Below are positions 8,854 to 17,443 of a stretch of DNA of 64,000 nucleotides, piece after piece (within the stretch, counting starts at the first letter, position 1; each line of letters begins with the position of its first letter). The translations under genes and the position numbers were made by a program. This stretch comes from a virus. The notes below the pieces were generated by a model. The model did not search any database. It was not told the origin of the DNA and saw only the letters and a program-made list of their open reading frames with translations. The stretch spans positions 39,023 through 103,022 of IMG/VR virus record IMGVR_UViG_3300031758_000022; one strand, written 5' to 3'.

Positions 8854-9557
8854 ATAATTTTAGGTTGATTTTGTAATTCTAAATAGGCGTTTACCCTATT
8901 GAACATATCTTCACAATTCCATGTCTGACCTGTATAAGCTGCAGATGCTGGATGATTAACAGCTATTTTATAGTTGTTATCCGGAATCAAGTCCATATAT
9001 TCTTGAGCTTTCTTGCCTAAAAACACATAGATTAATCCAGGTTTGTTCCAGATCAGTGCATCTAATAGAGTAACCATAAAAGGTCTCCATAGTAATTGAT
9101 GAGTACCTGGTTTTCCAATAGTAGTAGTAAATGCTGAATTAAGCATTAAAACACCTTGGTCAGACCATCTAGATAAATCATTAGTCTTTGGAGCTATAAG
9201 TTCTGGCGGTACTGTTTTATCAATAGCATCCATAATATACTTCAAAGAAACTTCTGTTTTATCTTTAATACTACAAGAAAAGGCAATGCCGTCTGCAGTA
9301 TTTACTTGAGGATAAGGGTCTTGACCAATAATAACAACTCTAGTGTTTTCAAAAGGACATGTTTCTAGGGCCCTAAAAAAGTACTTAACAGGAGGTGTAA
9401 ATCTTTTACCATCTTGAGATTCTGCTAACAAAACTTCAAGAAGAGTATCCATTTCAGTACCTAATAAGTAACTTCTAAGTTTTAAATCCCAATCAGATCC
9501 GGAAAGTTTAGAGTATAACTTTTCTTTTACATCTTGTAAATTGACAGAACTTATCAT
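8847..9557 (-). CDS. ung: Uracil-DNA glycosylase, family 1-like
   Basis: A 236-aa protein near the usual length of UNG. The catalytic water-activating motif reads GQDPYPQ (normally GQDPYHG) near residue 78, the uracil-binding MLNSAFT is near residue 138, and the HPASAAY loop near residue 202 replaces HPSPLSA while keeping the histidine. The enzyme removes uracil from DNA, either for repair or to screen phage DNA. It leads a tightly overlapped run of replication genes. Confidence 0.9.
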   Translation of the reverse strand: MISSVNLQDVKEKLYSKLSGSDWDLKLRSYLLGTEMDTLLEVLLAESQDGKRFTPPVKYFFRALETCPFENTRVVIIGQDPYPQVNTADGIAFSCSIKDKTEVSLKYIMDAIDKTVPPELIAPKTNDLSRWSDQGVLMLNSAFTTTIGKPGTHQLLWRPFMVTLLDALIWNKPGLIYVFLGKKAQEYMDLIPDNNYKIAVNHPASAAYTGQTWNCEDMFNRVNAYLELQNQPKIIW

Positions 9558-9580
9558 AAGTTTGTATAAATTAAATAGTT

Positions 9581-9904
9581 ATGAGTGAAAAAAAATCTGT
9601 GGAAGTAGAAATAATACCTACAGAAGCTATTATTGAAATAAAAGTTTCTGGGGAATTTGCGGCTAGACTTAAGTCTCTTATTACTGATTTCTTTCCTTAC
9701 AAAAGTAATGAGCATTACTCAGAAATAATTGGCCACATTAAAAATAATACTAACCAAGATGACCCATATGTCTACCACTTTAAGACTTTGTTGGCATTAC
9801 AAACTCATCTAGAATTAGAAGCGAGAGCCCAAAAAATGACTAAAATGGTACCATTAGAATCAGGTAATATTAAACAAGAGGAAAATCCACAGCCTCCCCA
9901 ATAG
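9581..9904 (+). CDS. Hypothetical protein, isolated plus-strand gene
   Basis: A 107-aa acidic protein (MSEKKSVEVEIIPTEAIIEI). It is one of the few plus-strand genes in the left half, divergent from the UDG gene with a gap of only 23 bp. Its last 35 bp overlap the end of the minus-strand gene 9870-10247 in opposite orientation. Codon use looks normal and the sequence is protein-like. Function unknown. Confidence 0.7.
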   Translation: MSEKKSVEVEIIPTEAIIEIKVSGEFAARLKSLITDFFPYKSNEHYSEIIGHIKNNTNQDDPYVYHFKTLLALQTHLELEARAQKMTKMVPLESGNIKQEENPQPPQ

Positions 9905-10247
9905 TAATAACTGCCTCTATTGCTAAACTTAATTCTTCTTTAGAGCAATCCTTAAAAGACTTATATTCACCGTCATTGGTGTATAACTGTGCTTTGTGTT
10001 TAACAATTGCCTTTAATTCTTCTTTGTCATAGCCTAAAAATTTAGAGAGCTCTCCAATACAAGCATGAACTTTAGCTAATTGAGCTAGTGTTCCATCTGC
10101 TGTTTGTTCTTGATATGTCACTTCAATAACATCATCTTCTTTAAGATTTTTGACAAACAAGTCATATTTGAGCTTGTCTATTTCTCTCTTGAAGACGAGT
10201 TTTCCTTCCTCCATTTTATAGAGGATTGATAATGGTAATTGCTTCAT
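9870..10247 (-). CDS. Hypothetical protein, faintly NinB-like
   Basis: A 125-aa protein with two beta strands (KLVFKREI, DVIEVTYQEQ), then a helical half in which the LAKVHACIGELSKFLG and KAIVKHKAQLY helices are spaced like the recombination protein NinB. The resemblance is weak and uncertain. The 3' end overlaps the plus-strand gene 9581-9904. It is the last gene of a run starting at about 10658. Confidence 0.65.
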   Translation of the reverse strand: MKQLPLSILYKMEEGKLVFKREIDKLKYDLFVKNLKEDDVIEVTYQEQTADGTLAQLAKVHACIGELSKFLGYDKEELKAIVKHKAQLYTNDGEYKSFKDCSKEELSLAIEAVITIGEAVDFPLV

Positions 10248-10265
10248 AGTGGGAATCTTATTAAA

Positions 10266-10658
10266 TTATTGCCTTGAAAATCTCTCAAAGCTGATATAAA
10301 AGCCTATTCCATAAATAACTGGAAAGACTACAAAGCTTGCAACTAAAGCTAAATACCAAGGAACCATCTGAATAGACAGCGCAAGATAAAAAGCTCTAAG
10401 CATAAAAAACTGATATTTATGCCAAGCATCAGTAAGACATACAAGTATAGTGCTACTGTATGGAAATTTTTCTTCATAAAGAGGATAATGACCGAAGTAA
10501 TACCAGTCTTTTTGTTTATAATACTTAAGCCTACCATCTACAGTAAGCTTCCATTTGTTTTTCCATCCTATGTTTCTACCACGAAACATAATAGTATCCA
10601 TCTTGCCTTTTAAATAGGCAGCTACTATTATTAATATAAGACTACAAATGTCCAGCAT
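10266..10658 (-). CDS. Membrane protein, about three transmembrane segments
   Basis: A 130-aa protein. Residues 2-16 (LDICSLILIIVAAYL) form a membrane helix. A basic, aromatic loop follows, and two further hydrophobic helices cover about 84-125. It overlaps the small membrane protein gene at 10642-10839 by 17 bp, suggesting a pair acting at the host inner membrane. Function unknown. Confidence 0.75.
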   Translation of the reverse strand: MLDICSLILIIVAAYLKGKMDTIMFRGRNIGWKNKWKLTVDGRLKYYKQKDWYYFGHYPLYEEKFPYSSTILVCLTDAWHKYQFFMLRAFYLALSIQMVPWYLALVASFVVFPVIYGIGFYISFERFSRQ

Positions 10659-10839
10659 CTTTTTTTTCTATATAATCTATGTACTTACCTATGAGCAATA
10701 TACAAAAAAATACAGACCATAAGTAAAGTCCTATGGTTTTATCTAATCCAGGAGACCAAAATAACATGATCAAATAGCCTATGGCAAACACAAGAACATG
10801 AAATAGAGATTCTTTTAATAACCATTTAATGTAATTCAT
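10642..10839 (-). CDS. Small membrane protein, two transmembrane segments
   Basis: Sixty-five residues from the ATG at 10837-10839 (MNYIKWLLKE). An upstream in-frame Met at 10875 would read through the terminator hairpin of the preceding gene (10858-10877), so I chose the inner start. Two hydrophobic helices (LFHVLVFAIGYLIMLFW and YLWSVFFCILLIG) are clear. Its 3' end overlaps the next membrane protein gene by 17 bp. Confidence 0.7.
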   Translation of the reverse strand: MNYIKWLLKESLFHVLVFAIGYLIMLFWSPGLDKTIGLYLWSVFFCILLIGKYIDYIEKKDAGHL

Positions 10840-10857
10840 TGCATAAAGATATAAAAA

Positions 10858-10877
10858 AAGTGGGCCTAGACCCACTT
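10858..10877 (-). terminator. Terminator after the coiled-coil gene 10899-11342
   Basis: AAGTGGG pairs with CCCACTT across a six-base loop. On the minus strand a run of seven T follows. It shows that the long upstream start of the next ORF is wrong. Confidence 0.85.
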
Positions 10878-10898
10878 CTTATTGTATTTTTTAACTAA

Positions 10899-11342
10899 TT
10901 ACTTGTCCAATTTCTTAGGACCTCCTGTTGATTTTTTCTTGTAAAATCTGCGCTTAGGCTTAGGATTTTCAGAAACAATCTTAGCATCATCTGCTGCTTT
11001 TACATTAATTGTAACGTCATCTGATGCTGCTGCAAGAAGTTTCTTGTTTTCATTATAAAGAACATCAATTTTAGACTGAAGAGATGCAATCTTAATGTCT
11101 TTTACTTGAATGTCCTTTGCAAGAGCAGCCTTCTCATCAGAAAGTTGAGCAATTTGCTTCTCTTGAGCACGCATCTTAGAAGATACTAAAGCACATGAAT
11201 TATTGGCATTTGCCAAATCATCCTGAGACTCAGCTATAATAGCTTTTAGGTCAGCTACTTTTGATGCAAAAACAATACTTACAATTATAGCCACTACAGC
11301 GACAACTGAAATTGAAAGAAGAAGTAAGTTATTATATTCCAT
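10899..11342 (-). CDS. Membrane-anchored coiled-coil protein
   Basis: A 147-aa protein. Residues about 5-27 are a single membrane helix (LLLSISVVAVVAIIVSIVFA). Residues 28-100 form a heptad-rich coiled coil, and the tail is strongly basic (PKRRFYKKK). This topology resembles an inner-membrane spanin or a membrane tether, but it lies far from the lysis genes at 35.7-37.4 kb, so a spanin role is doubtful. A terminator follows. Confidence 0.8.
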   Translation of the reverse strand: MEYNNLLLLSISVVAVVAIIVSIVFASKVADLKAIIAESQDDLANANNSCALVSSKMRAQEKQIAQLSDEKAALAKDIQVKDIKIASLQSKIDVLYNENKKLLAAASDDVTINVKAADDAKIVSENPKPKRRFYKKKSTGGPKKLDK

Positions 11343-11380
11343 TGGTTTTGAGATTTATGGTCCAAATATATACATATTTC

Positions 11381-11788
11381 TTATTCCCACAAACTTCTAA
11401 ACAAAGATTTTATATTTTTAACTCCTACAGGGTTCATACTATGTATGAGAATCTCAGGTACTTGCCAATTGTTTTCTTGGTAATATTCCAAAAACCACTT
11501 TGCACAATGATATCCTGTTTTATTGTAGTCATCTTCAAAACTCTTTCCGTCATAATCTAATATACCGTCCACCATGTTTTGATGATAGTGACCATCCACT
11601 AAATCATGATCAAAAGAAATAGTATCTATGCTATCTCCAGCTGCTTTTACAGCTTCAACAAACTCCGGGTAATTTCTTACTATTACCCAATCATCTTGAC
11701 CATAGATAGTAGAATAACCGTTTATTCTAGCGGCCATATAAGTTAAGCAATCAGCCGGCTTTCTAAAGTCATCAAGGAAAATTTTCAT
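11381..11788 (-). CDS. Cyclic-phosphate processing receiver-like (cREC) domain protein
   Basis: A 135-aa single-domain protein. MKIFLDDFRKP at the N-terminus, ISFDHDLVDG near residue 77 and a C-terminal IHSMNPVG match the cREC group, receiver-like domains linked by comparative work to RNA repair and cyclic-phosphate ends. The conserved aspartates and the HS-N-P-G loop are intact. In this phage, with its own tRNAs, a role in RNA end healing is plausible but inferred. It overlaps the next gene by 4 bp. Confidence 0.75.
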   Translation of the reverse strand: MKIFLDDFRKPADCLTYMAARINGYSTIYGQDDWVIVRNYPEFVEAVKAAGDSIDTISFDHDLVDGHYHQNMVDGILDYDGKSFEDDYNKTGYHCAKWFLEYYQENNWQVPEILIHSMNPVGVKNIKSLFRSLWE

Positions 11789-11994
11789 ATTGGTAAGTTT
11801 TTTATTTTGTCAATTTCATTAAGCACTTCATACCAGTATTTCTGACCGGTAATGTCAATGAGTTTAGTTACAGCTACTTTAGCACATTCTTTTACCTTTC
11901 TTGTAGGTATAATGCTCTCTAATATAATCATGTAAGTTCTTACAAGATCTTTAGCTTGTTCTTCAGGTGTTTTGTTAGAATTCATAATTAACAA
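11785..11994 (-). CDS. Small hypothetical protein
   Basis: A 69-aa, helical, lysine-rich protein (EEQAKDLVRTYMIILESIIP). It overlaps the cREC gene by 4 bp, so the two are coupled. It starts just past the terminator of 12029-13381, so a promoter should lie in the few bases between. No family recognised. Confidence 0.7.
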   Translation of the reverse strand: MLIMNSNKTPEEQAKDLVRTYMIILESIIPTRKVKECAKVAVTKLIDITGQKYWYEVLNEIDKIKNLPI

Positions 11995-12003
11995 AATTAA
12001 AAA

Positions 12004-12027
12004 AAAGAGGGATGTTACTCCCTCTTT
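12004..12027 (-). terminator. Terminator after the VWA gene 12029-13381
   Basis: AAAGAGGGA pairs with TCCCTCTTT around a TGTTAC loop (minus strand GTAACA). The minus strand then has six or more T. Confidence 0.85.
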
Positions 12028-12028
12028 T

Positions 12029-13381
12029 TTATTGAAATTCGGATTTTACAACATTGTTAATAAGCATACTAATAGCCTCAGGAGCTTTAGACATTTCTGT
12101 AACAACAGTATTGTATTTGTACAACTCTTGAACTCCAGTATAGTTAAAACCTATACCGCAAGCTACAAAACCGTCCCTTTTGCATTTTTCAACAATTCTC
12201 TTTAAATCATCACGGTCTGAAGAGCTTCCATATCTGTAACCTGCAGGTTGACCATCAGAAATTACAATGAAAAGAATGTTCTTATCAGTATAAGATCTAA
12301 TTTTGTCATAGATATTGTCAATAACAGGACCATCATAATTCTCTAAAAAGTTTACTCTATTTTGACGAGCATAAGCTTTTTCAAAAATCTGGTTGTACTT
12401 GTCATTATATACATGAATTTCAGGAACATTACCACCTGTATGACCATATATATAAATGTCTTTAGGATCCATTACTTGAGAGAATGTCAAATAAAGCATT
12501 TTTGTAATACTGTGTTGGCTATCTCTATAACCAGAATAGTCCATACTACCACTCTCATCATTTAGAATGCAAACACTAAAAGGCTTAGTTCTATCATGAA
12601 GCTCTTTTCTAAAATTGATAAGATGATTTCCTGCTATTGCCTCAGCAATTTTAGGAATATCTATTTTACCAGTTCTTAGATTAGTAATTTTAGTCTCATC
12701 CTGATCAAAAGAAATATCAAGAAGATTTAACAGTTTTTCAGAGTTTTTTACTTCATTGGAATTATAATGATGTTCACTCTCCTGCTCAGACATAACCTTA
12801 AATGTAGTATTCTTTTTAAGATCTTCATAACAGCTAGAACTAGATTTATAGTCACCCCATATATTAGAACGAGTTTGCTTCTCAACAGAATTTATTTCAC
12901 TTCTTAAAAAATCCTTAGTTGATTTACCTATAGACAAATAGTCTTCAGTATCCTCATCTTTTAAGGAAAATTTATAAGTAATTGTTGAATTACTTATCAA
13001 ATTACTATAATTAGTAAATAATGAAGAAAGCTCCTTTTCATTCTTTATGATACCTCTTAAACAAGCTTTTACAGATTCTTTATTAAAAGTGTAAACAATA
13101 CTTGATCTATATACACCATATCCATAGAAATTGTCTACTTTTTCTGCTTTACAAGATTCTAAAAATGTATCTTGATAACCGTATTTGTTAACAGCATTGA
13201 TAAAAACAGCTAGTAGCTTCTTTTCAGAATAAGGACTAATATATTGAGATTTATCTCCCGCTGTAATGTTAAAACCATAAGGCATTTTCATTTCAGGAAG
13301 ATCCCATAAAAGCTGGGAAAACCCTCCAAAATCGGAGGATTCCCAGCCACTTTTACTAAAAAACTTTTTTACTTTACCCAT
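12029..13381 (-). CDS. VWA domain protein (partner of MoxR module 2)
   Basis: A 450-aa protein. The C-terminal third carries a VWA domain with the MIDAS motif NDESGSMD near residue 275, then YIYGHTG, and later VISDGQPAG near residue 375, the metal-site aspartate strand. The N-terminal two thirds are lysine- and serine-rich without a known motif. It lies 27 bp downstream of the AAA ATPase at 13409-14479, so the two form the second MoxR-VWA pair of the window, similar in plan to CobT/NorD-type partners. Confidence 0.9.
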   Translation of the reverse strand: MGKVKKFFSKSGWESSDFGGFSQLLWDLPEMKMPYGFNITAGDKSQYISPYSEKKLLAVFINAVNKYGYQDTFLESCKAEKVDNFYGYGVYRSSIVYTFNKESVKACLRGIIKNEKELSSLFTNYSNLISNSTITYKFSLKDEDTEDYLSIGKSTKDFLRSEINSVEKQTRSNIWGDYKSSSSCYEDLKKNTTFKVMSEQESEHHYNSNEVKNSEKLLNLLDISFDQDETKITNLRTGKIDIPKIAEAIAGNHLINFRKELHDRTKPFSVCILNDESGSMDYSGYRDSQHSITKMLYLTFSQVMDPKDIYIYGHTGGNVPEIHVYNDKYNQIFEKAYARQNRVNFLENYDGPVIDNIYDKIRSYTDKNILFIVISDGQPAGYRYGSSSDRDDLKRIVEKCKRDGFVACGIGFNYTGVQELYKYNTVVTEMSKAPEAISMLINNVVKSEFQ

Positions 13382-13408
13382 ATTATATGGTTTTTAGTAG
13401 TGTGATTA

Positions 13409-14479
13409 TTACTTTTTATAAGGGTTGATTATACTAGAGACAGCATCTATTCCTGCTTTTCCTCCAATACCCTTACACGTAGCATAATATGCATCATAGA
13501 TTGTGAAGCCATTAGCTACCATAGAAGTAATCATTTTCAAGTGTCTCATTGACAAATTGAAATTGATAACAAATTGCTCATGCTGAACATTAATAGCAAA
13601 GAATATATCTACAATACTAGAATAGTTTTCTTTACTAACTGTGTCTTTGAAGACATTTTCTAGTACGTATTTACAACCTTCAGCATTCAAAGGCTCAATC
13701 TCCAAGATCATAAATCTGTCAATCAAAGCTTTGTCAAGTTTGTGAGTACCTGTGTACTGACTACCTGTATTTGCTGTAGCTACAAACACACAATCAGGAT
13801 GAATCTTAATTGGTGAATAGTCCTCAAAAGAATACTCCATTGGAAGTTCTCTTCTAAAGTCAAGACAAGGGAACAACAAGTTGTTAGAACCTGCTGCAGC
13901 ACGAGACAACTCATCAAGAACTACAATCCCAGGTTTTTGAATTACCTCTGAGAATCTTGATTTCTTAAATTCACTACTTGTAACTCCATCTTTTACAGTG
14001 ATTGCGTGAGTACCAATCAAAGACATGATAGGGTCTGTCATAGTACCCATATCAAATACAGTATAATCCATTTTTAAAGATTGCGCTATTGCAGCAATCA
14101 TCTCAGTCTTACCTACACCGGTAGGACCCAATAACATAGTATTTACCTTGTTCTTGATATTATGAGAAAGCATCTTTGAGATACCTTTTTCAATCAAAAA
14201 CCCATTAACAGCTTGATAAATCTTAGGTGCTGCGGCTGTTGTTTTTAATGTAGCAGTTAGTGTTTCTGAATCTATCACAGATTCTATCACAGAGTCTTTA
14301 ATAGTAGGTGGTGTTTTTGCTGCTTCAGCTGCTTCTCTTGCTTCCATCATTTCTTTTTTTGTTCTACGTTTTCTTTTTACTTTTAATAATTCTGCTCTTA
14401 ATAATTCTTCAGTACTTTCTAGTCTACCTATTTCAATAGTTGCATCTTTGAAGAATTCTTCAATAGTTTCTGGTTCCAT
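13409..14479 (-). CDS. MoxR-type AAA+ ATPase (module 2)
   Basis: A 356-aa ATPase. A basic, alanine-rich N-terminal extension with a KVKRKRRTKKEMMEA segment covers the first 60 residues. Walker A is GPTGVGKT near residue 118, Walker B is GIVVLDELSRA near residue 183, and ATANTGSQYTGT is the sensor-1 region. The layout is of the CbbQ/NorQ/MoxR group. It is followed directly by its VWA partner. The substrate is unknown. Confidence 0.9.
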   Translation of the reverse strand: MEPETIEEFFKDATIEIGRLESTEELLRAELLKVKRKRRTKKEMMEAREAAEAAKTPPTIKDSVIESVIDSETLTATLKTTAAAPKIYQAVNGFLIEKGISKMLSHNIKNKVNTMLLGPTGVGKTEMIAAIAQSLKMDYTVFDMGTMTDPIMSLIGTHAITVKDGVTSSEFKKSRFSEVIQKPGIVVLDELSRAAAGSNNLLFPCLDFRRELPMEYSFEDYSPIKIHPDCVFVATANTGSQYTGTHKLDKALIDRFMILEIEPLNAEGCKYVLENVFKDTVSKENYSSIVDIFFAINVQHEQFVINFNLSMRHLKMITSMVANGFTIYDAYYATCKGIGGKAGIDAVSSIINPYKK

Positions 14480-14499
14480 TTTGTTAAATGTGAGTTGTT

Positions 14500-14519
14500 A
14501 AGCCTTGAGAATCAAGACT
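14500..14519. other. Hairpin between helicase and MoxR module 2
   Basis: AGCCTTGA and TCAAGACT pair with one G-T. A T-run follows on the plus strand only, where no gene ends, so on the minus strand it is more likely a leader hairpin of the ATPase gene 13409-14479 than a terminator. Confidence 0.4.
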
Positions 14520-14538
14520 TTTATTTTTTTACAAGGGA

Positions 14539-15660
14539 CTAAACGTTTATGTATTTGATTTTACTTTGGTCAAATACTGCTAATGCAGATTTGGTCCAGT
14601 TCTCATCTACAGTACCTCTGTAACATAAAACGTGAATTACTGCCTTTTCTGTAGGATTTAATCTTAACATCCTACCAATTCTCTGACTAGATTTTCTTTC
14701 ATTGCCATATGCATGCATAATGATTCCTTGTTTTAAGTCAGGTATATTTACACCTTCACTTAATTGTAGTACTGCTGAGAGTTTAGGAATTATGCCGGCT
14801 TTAAACTTTAAAAGATTTTCTTCAGAATCTTTGTTACCACTATAGTAACTGTGTCTACATAGTCTATTAGCTTGGTTCTGAGTATTAGCAAACAAGATGC
14901 ATTTATCAGATATAGAATTAAAAAGTTTTTCAGCATATACTTCTTTTGAAGGATACTCCATCATAGCTTTCATTCTTTGAATTCTGAGCATCATAGTTTC
15001 TTTTATAAAACTAGAATTATCAATTCTATCACACCAATACACATAGGATTCTACCTCTGATGTAGGCCACTTCTTATACTTATTTCCTACCATTACATTC
15101 TTCATTTTTCCTAGAGGAAGTAAATGAACAATGATCTCATAGTCATTAAGAATACCATCTCCTACGGCATCATCTACTAAATACTCATATACCATAGGGC
15201 AATAAGTATTTACCATTTTACCTTTTTCAGATGTGACAAACTTAGGAGGAGTCCCTGTTAAGCCAATTATACCACCAGAAAATTTTGATAAACAAGGAGA
15301 ATGAGATTCAAGAAGATTGTGACACTCATCAAGATAGATTACATCATAGACACTTAAGTCCTTTTTACAAAGAGATAAGTAAGTAGTGTAATCTATATTG
15401 TCAGATAACCAAGACATATTATGCTTAGTAATCTCATCTTTCCAGGAATTCCAAATAGATTTTTTAGGCGCTACTACTAAGGCCTTTATACTAGAACCAT
15501 AGTATATATTAAGACTGTTCAAGTGTTTAAGACCTATTAAAGTCTTTCCTACTCCCATACTTACTGCAACACCTGCTCTATTTTTAATACCTAAAGCTGC
15601 TAATGCTTCAGCTTGTATTTCATCTTTAGTCTTCTTCATTCTCTTGAGTTCTTGTTTCAT
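14539..15660 (-). CDS. Superfamily 2 DNA/RNA helicase
   Basis: A compact 373-aa SF2 helicase. Motif I is SMGVGKT near residue 36, motif II is YLDECHNL (DECH), GLTGTPP is motif III, and motif VI reads QRIGRMLRLNP near residue 335. The short length and few insertions fit phage UvsW-like repair or recombination helicases. It overlaps the HNH gene by 35 bp. It probably processes branched DNA with the RuvC-like resolvase and Sak4-like protein. Confidence 0.85.
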   Translation of the reverse strand: MKQELKRMKKTKDEIQAEALAALGIKNRAGVAVSMGVGKTLIGLKHLNSLNIYYGSSIKALVVAPKKSIWNSWKDEITKHNMSWLSDNIDYTTYLSLCKKDLSVYDVIYLDECHNLLESHSPCLSKFSGGIIGLTGTPPKFVTSEKGKMVNTYCPMVYEYLVDDAVGDGILNDYEIIVHLLPLGKMKNVMVGNKYKKWPTSEVESYVYWCDRIDNSSFIKETMMLRIQRMKAMMEYPSKEVYAEKLFNSISDKCILFANTQNQANRLCRHSYYSGNKDSEENLLKFKAGIIPKLSAVLQLSEGVNIPDLKQGIIMHAYGNERKSSQRIGRMLRLNPTEKAVIHVLCYRGTVDENWTKSALAVFDQSKIKYINV

Positions 15661-16060
15661 CTCTTGATACAGAGAATCCCATAGCCTTTGCCATTAAAGG
15701 ATTCTCTTCAATTTGATTGTGACACACCCTACAAACAGGCAGGAATAAGCTATCATCTAATAGATACCTACCCCTACCTGCCATATGGTGCACATCTGAA
15801 GCATTAAGTTGACATCCGGTTAATTTTGCTTTGCAAAAAGGATTATTTGTAAGGAAAGCTATGCGAAGAATCCCATACAATTTTTCCAACTTTTCTTGCT
15901 TAGAAGATTTGCTCTTGATAGGAGCTTTTGCTTTTAATGGTTTTAAAGACTTTTCTGGATGTTTTGCCCAACAGGCTTGGCAGAATCTTTCTTTGCCGTG
16001 TTTTTTCCATATTACTTTGTCTTCATGACAACCATCACATTTCTTTAGTTTCGCTTGCAT
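15626..16060 (-). CDS. HNH endonuclease with zinc ribbon
   Basis: A 144-aa protein. The N-terminus has two zinc-binding pairs (CDGC and CQAC). A basic linker follows, then the HNH core DVHHMAGRGR near residue 92 and a VCRVCHNQIEENP zinc knuckle. The layout resembles NinG/Rap-like or packaging-associated HNH nucleases. It may nick DNA in recombination together with the overlapping helicase. A free-standing homing nuclease is less likely because it is embedded in the operon. Confidence 0.8.
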   Translation of the reverse strand: MQAKLKKCDGCHEDKVIWKKHGKERFCQACWAKHPEKSLKPLKAKAPIKSKSSKQEKLEKLYGILRIAFLTNNPFCKAKLTGCQLNASDVHHMAGRGRYLLDDSLFLPVCRVCHNQIEENPLMAKAMGFSVSRDETRTQENEED

Positions 16061-16235
16061 TTCCGGTAACTAGAATGGTCCCATCATTATAAAGTGCACC
16101 TAGAGATGCACTTTTAGATACTTCTTTAAAAGCGTTGTTTTGAACACTCAAAGATTTTAATAAGCTTTTTTCCAATTCATTTTCAGGAATCAAAGCTAAT
16201 CCTACAGTACCATTGACTGTAAATTGATATTTCAT
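16035..16235 (-). CDS. Small hypothetical protein
   Basis: A 66-aa protein (MKYQFTVNGTVGLALIPENE) with two predicted beta strands, a helix and a GTILVTGN hairpin. It overlaps the HNH gene by 26 bp and the gene upstream by 4 bp. It looks like a conserved small phage protein but I cannot name a function. Confidence 0.7.
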   Translation of the reverse strand: MKYQFTVNGTVGLALIPENELEKSLLKSLSVQNNAFKEVSKSASLGALYNDGTILVTGNASETKEM

Positions 16236-16546
16236 TCTTCTTGTTTTTTAAAGGACTCTTCCACCTTCTCATAAAGCCCAGGGATAGACTCCCTGATAAG
16301 CTCTATGATAGGTGTAAGTTTTTCATCCACAATCTGACAATATTTATAGTGAGGTTCTTCTACTATATCTAAAAGATCTTGTTCAGAAAACTCTTTAAAA
16401 GTAGATATCAAAGTTGTTTCAGAAATATCTAAAACACTTTCAACACCGCCTAATTGAAAAAGCTTATCATAATTATCCAAGAACTTCTTGTTTGTGATAT
16501 AAATGAAGATTACTTCTTCATTGTCTAAGTTGTGAAAGTTGCCCAT
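16232..16546 (-). CDS. Hypothetical protein
   Basis: A 104-aa acidic, helical protein starting MGNFHNLDNEEVIFIYITNK. It overlaps 16035-16235 by 4 bp and is 2 bp from 16549-17031, so all three are one operon leading to the HNH nuclease and helicase. No family recognised. Confidence 0.7.
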   Translation of the reverse strand: MGNFHNLDNEEVIFIYITNKKFLDNYDKLFQLGGVESVLDISETTLISTFKEFSEQDLLDIVEEPHYKYCQIVDEKLTPIIELIRESIPGLYEKVEESFKKQEE

Positions 16547-16548
16547 AG

Positions 16549-17031
16549 TTATACTAATTCATAAAAATTAACAGGAAGTATTTTTTCTTGGATAAGTTTA
16601 GAAACAATTTGTTTCTTTTCTACACCAAGGCTTTTGAAATCAACATCGCTAATGTATGACTGATCAGTCTCAGTTCCAAATTTTTCTACTATTTCTTTAG
16701 CAAATGTGCTGTGATAGAAAAGATTATTAAAAATGGAGTTAACCATATTATTAACCATTTCCTGTTTCCAAAGATTCAATACTTTCTGTGTACGCCCATG
16801 CACTTTGACAATTCTTTTCTTTTTGTCTCCATGCATTATACCCAGTTCTTCAACTGAATATACAGATAATCCAAACAATGCCCTTTTATACAGAAAATTC
16901 TGATAGGCATTAAACTCATCCCTTTCATACTCAACATATCCAGATTGTCTGTTGCCAAACAACTGATAGTCACTTAATTTCCCATCATAAGATGATGGCT
17001 GTACTTGGGATCTTTTTTTAGGTGGTTGCAT
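16549..17031 (-). CDS. Hypothetical protein
   Basis: A 160-aa basic protein, starting MQPPKKRSQVQPSSYDGKLS. The first 40 residues look disordered and the rest helical (LNLWKQEMVNNMVNSIFNNL). It is the first gene of the operon running to the SF2 helicase. Function unknown. Confidence 0.75.
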   Translation of the reverse strand: MQPPKKRSQVQPSSYDGKLSDYQLFGNRQSGYVEYERDEFNAYQNFLYKRALFGLSVYSVEELGIMHGDKKKRIVKVHGRTQKVLNLWKQEMVNNMVNSIFNNLFYHSTFAKEIVEKFGTETDQSYISDVDFKSLGVEKKQIVSKLIQEKILPVNFYELV

Positions 17032-17064
17032 ATATATTTGATTTACAATATTTTAGAAATAAAA

Positions 17065-17083
17065 AATGAGGCCTAGCCTCATT
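17065..17083 (-). terminator. Terminator overlapping the stop of 17082-17354
   Basis: AATGAGGC pairs with GCCTCATT across CTA. The minus strand then has a run of T. It includes the stop codon region of the acidic protein gene. Confidence 0.8.
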
Positions 17084-17354
17084 ACTCAATTTCAAACTCA
17101 AATGGTTCATCTGGTATATCATTATCATCAGGAAAATAGTCTTCAAAGTATGTTTCCACCTCATCTACTTCTTCTTCTTCCTCTTCCTTAATGTCCGGCT
17201 CTTCAGTTTTAGAGATAGAAGACCCTGACCAAGGATTTGATATATATTCCCCGGCATTTATACTCAGTAAATACTGAACATCCCTGTCTTTTAGATTGAG
17301 ATATTCCTCTACTGAAATATGAACCACTTTACCATTTGGAAGCTGATAATACAT
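17082..17354 (-). CDS. Small acidic protein
   Basis: A 90-aa protein. The N-terminal half (MYYQLPNGKVVHISVEEYLN) is a small ordered part and the C-terminal half is almost all Glu/Asp (KEEEEEEVDEVE), ending EFEIE. Such acidic mini-proteins may mimic DNA or bind basic partners, but that is a guess. It has its own terminator and a Bacteroidota-type -7 element (17371-17378), so it is a single-gene unit. Confidence 0.8.
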   Translation of the reverse strand: MYYQLPNGKVVHISVEEYLNLKDRDVQYLLSINAGEYISNPWSGSSISKTEEPDIKEEEEEEVDEVETYFEDYFPDDNDIPDEPFEFEIE

Positions 17355-17370
17355 TGTACATATAATCTAT

Positions 17371-17378
17371 CAAAGATA
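17371..17378 (-). promoter_or_regulatory. Bacteroidota-type -7 element TATCTTTG
   Basis: On the minus strand this reads TATCTTTG, an exact TAnnTTTG match, 16 bp before the start of 17082-17354. A clear -33 TTTG at the ideal spacing is not visible. Confidence 0.5.
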
Positions 17379-17443
17379 CGTGTACATAATAAAAAAACTT
17401 CTAACTACCACTACTATAAGCAATAATTAAAGCATTAATATAG

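Noticed and set aside
10840-10875. Longer start for the membrane protein gene 10642-10839
   Set aside because: The extension reads through the terminator hairpin of the preceding gene; the inner ATG is used.
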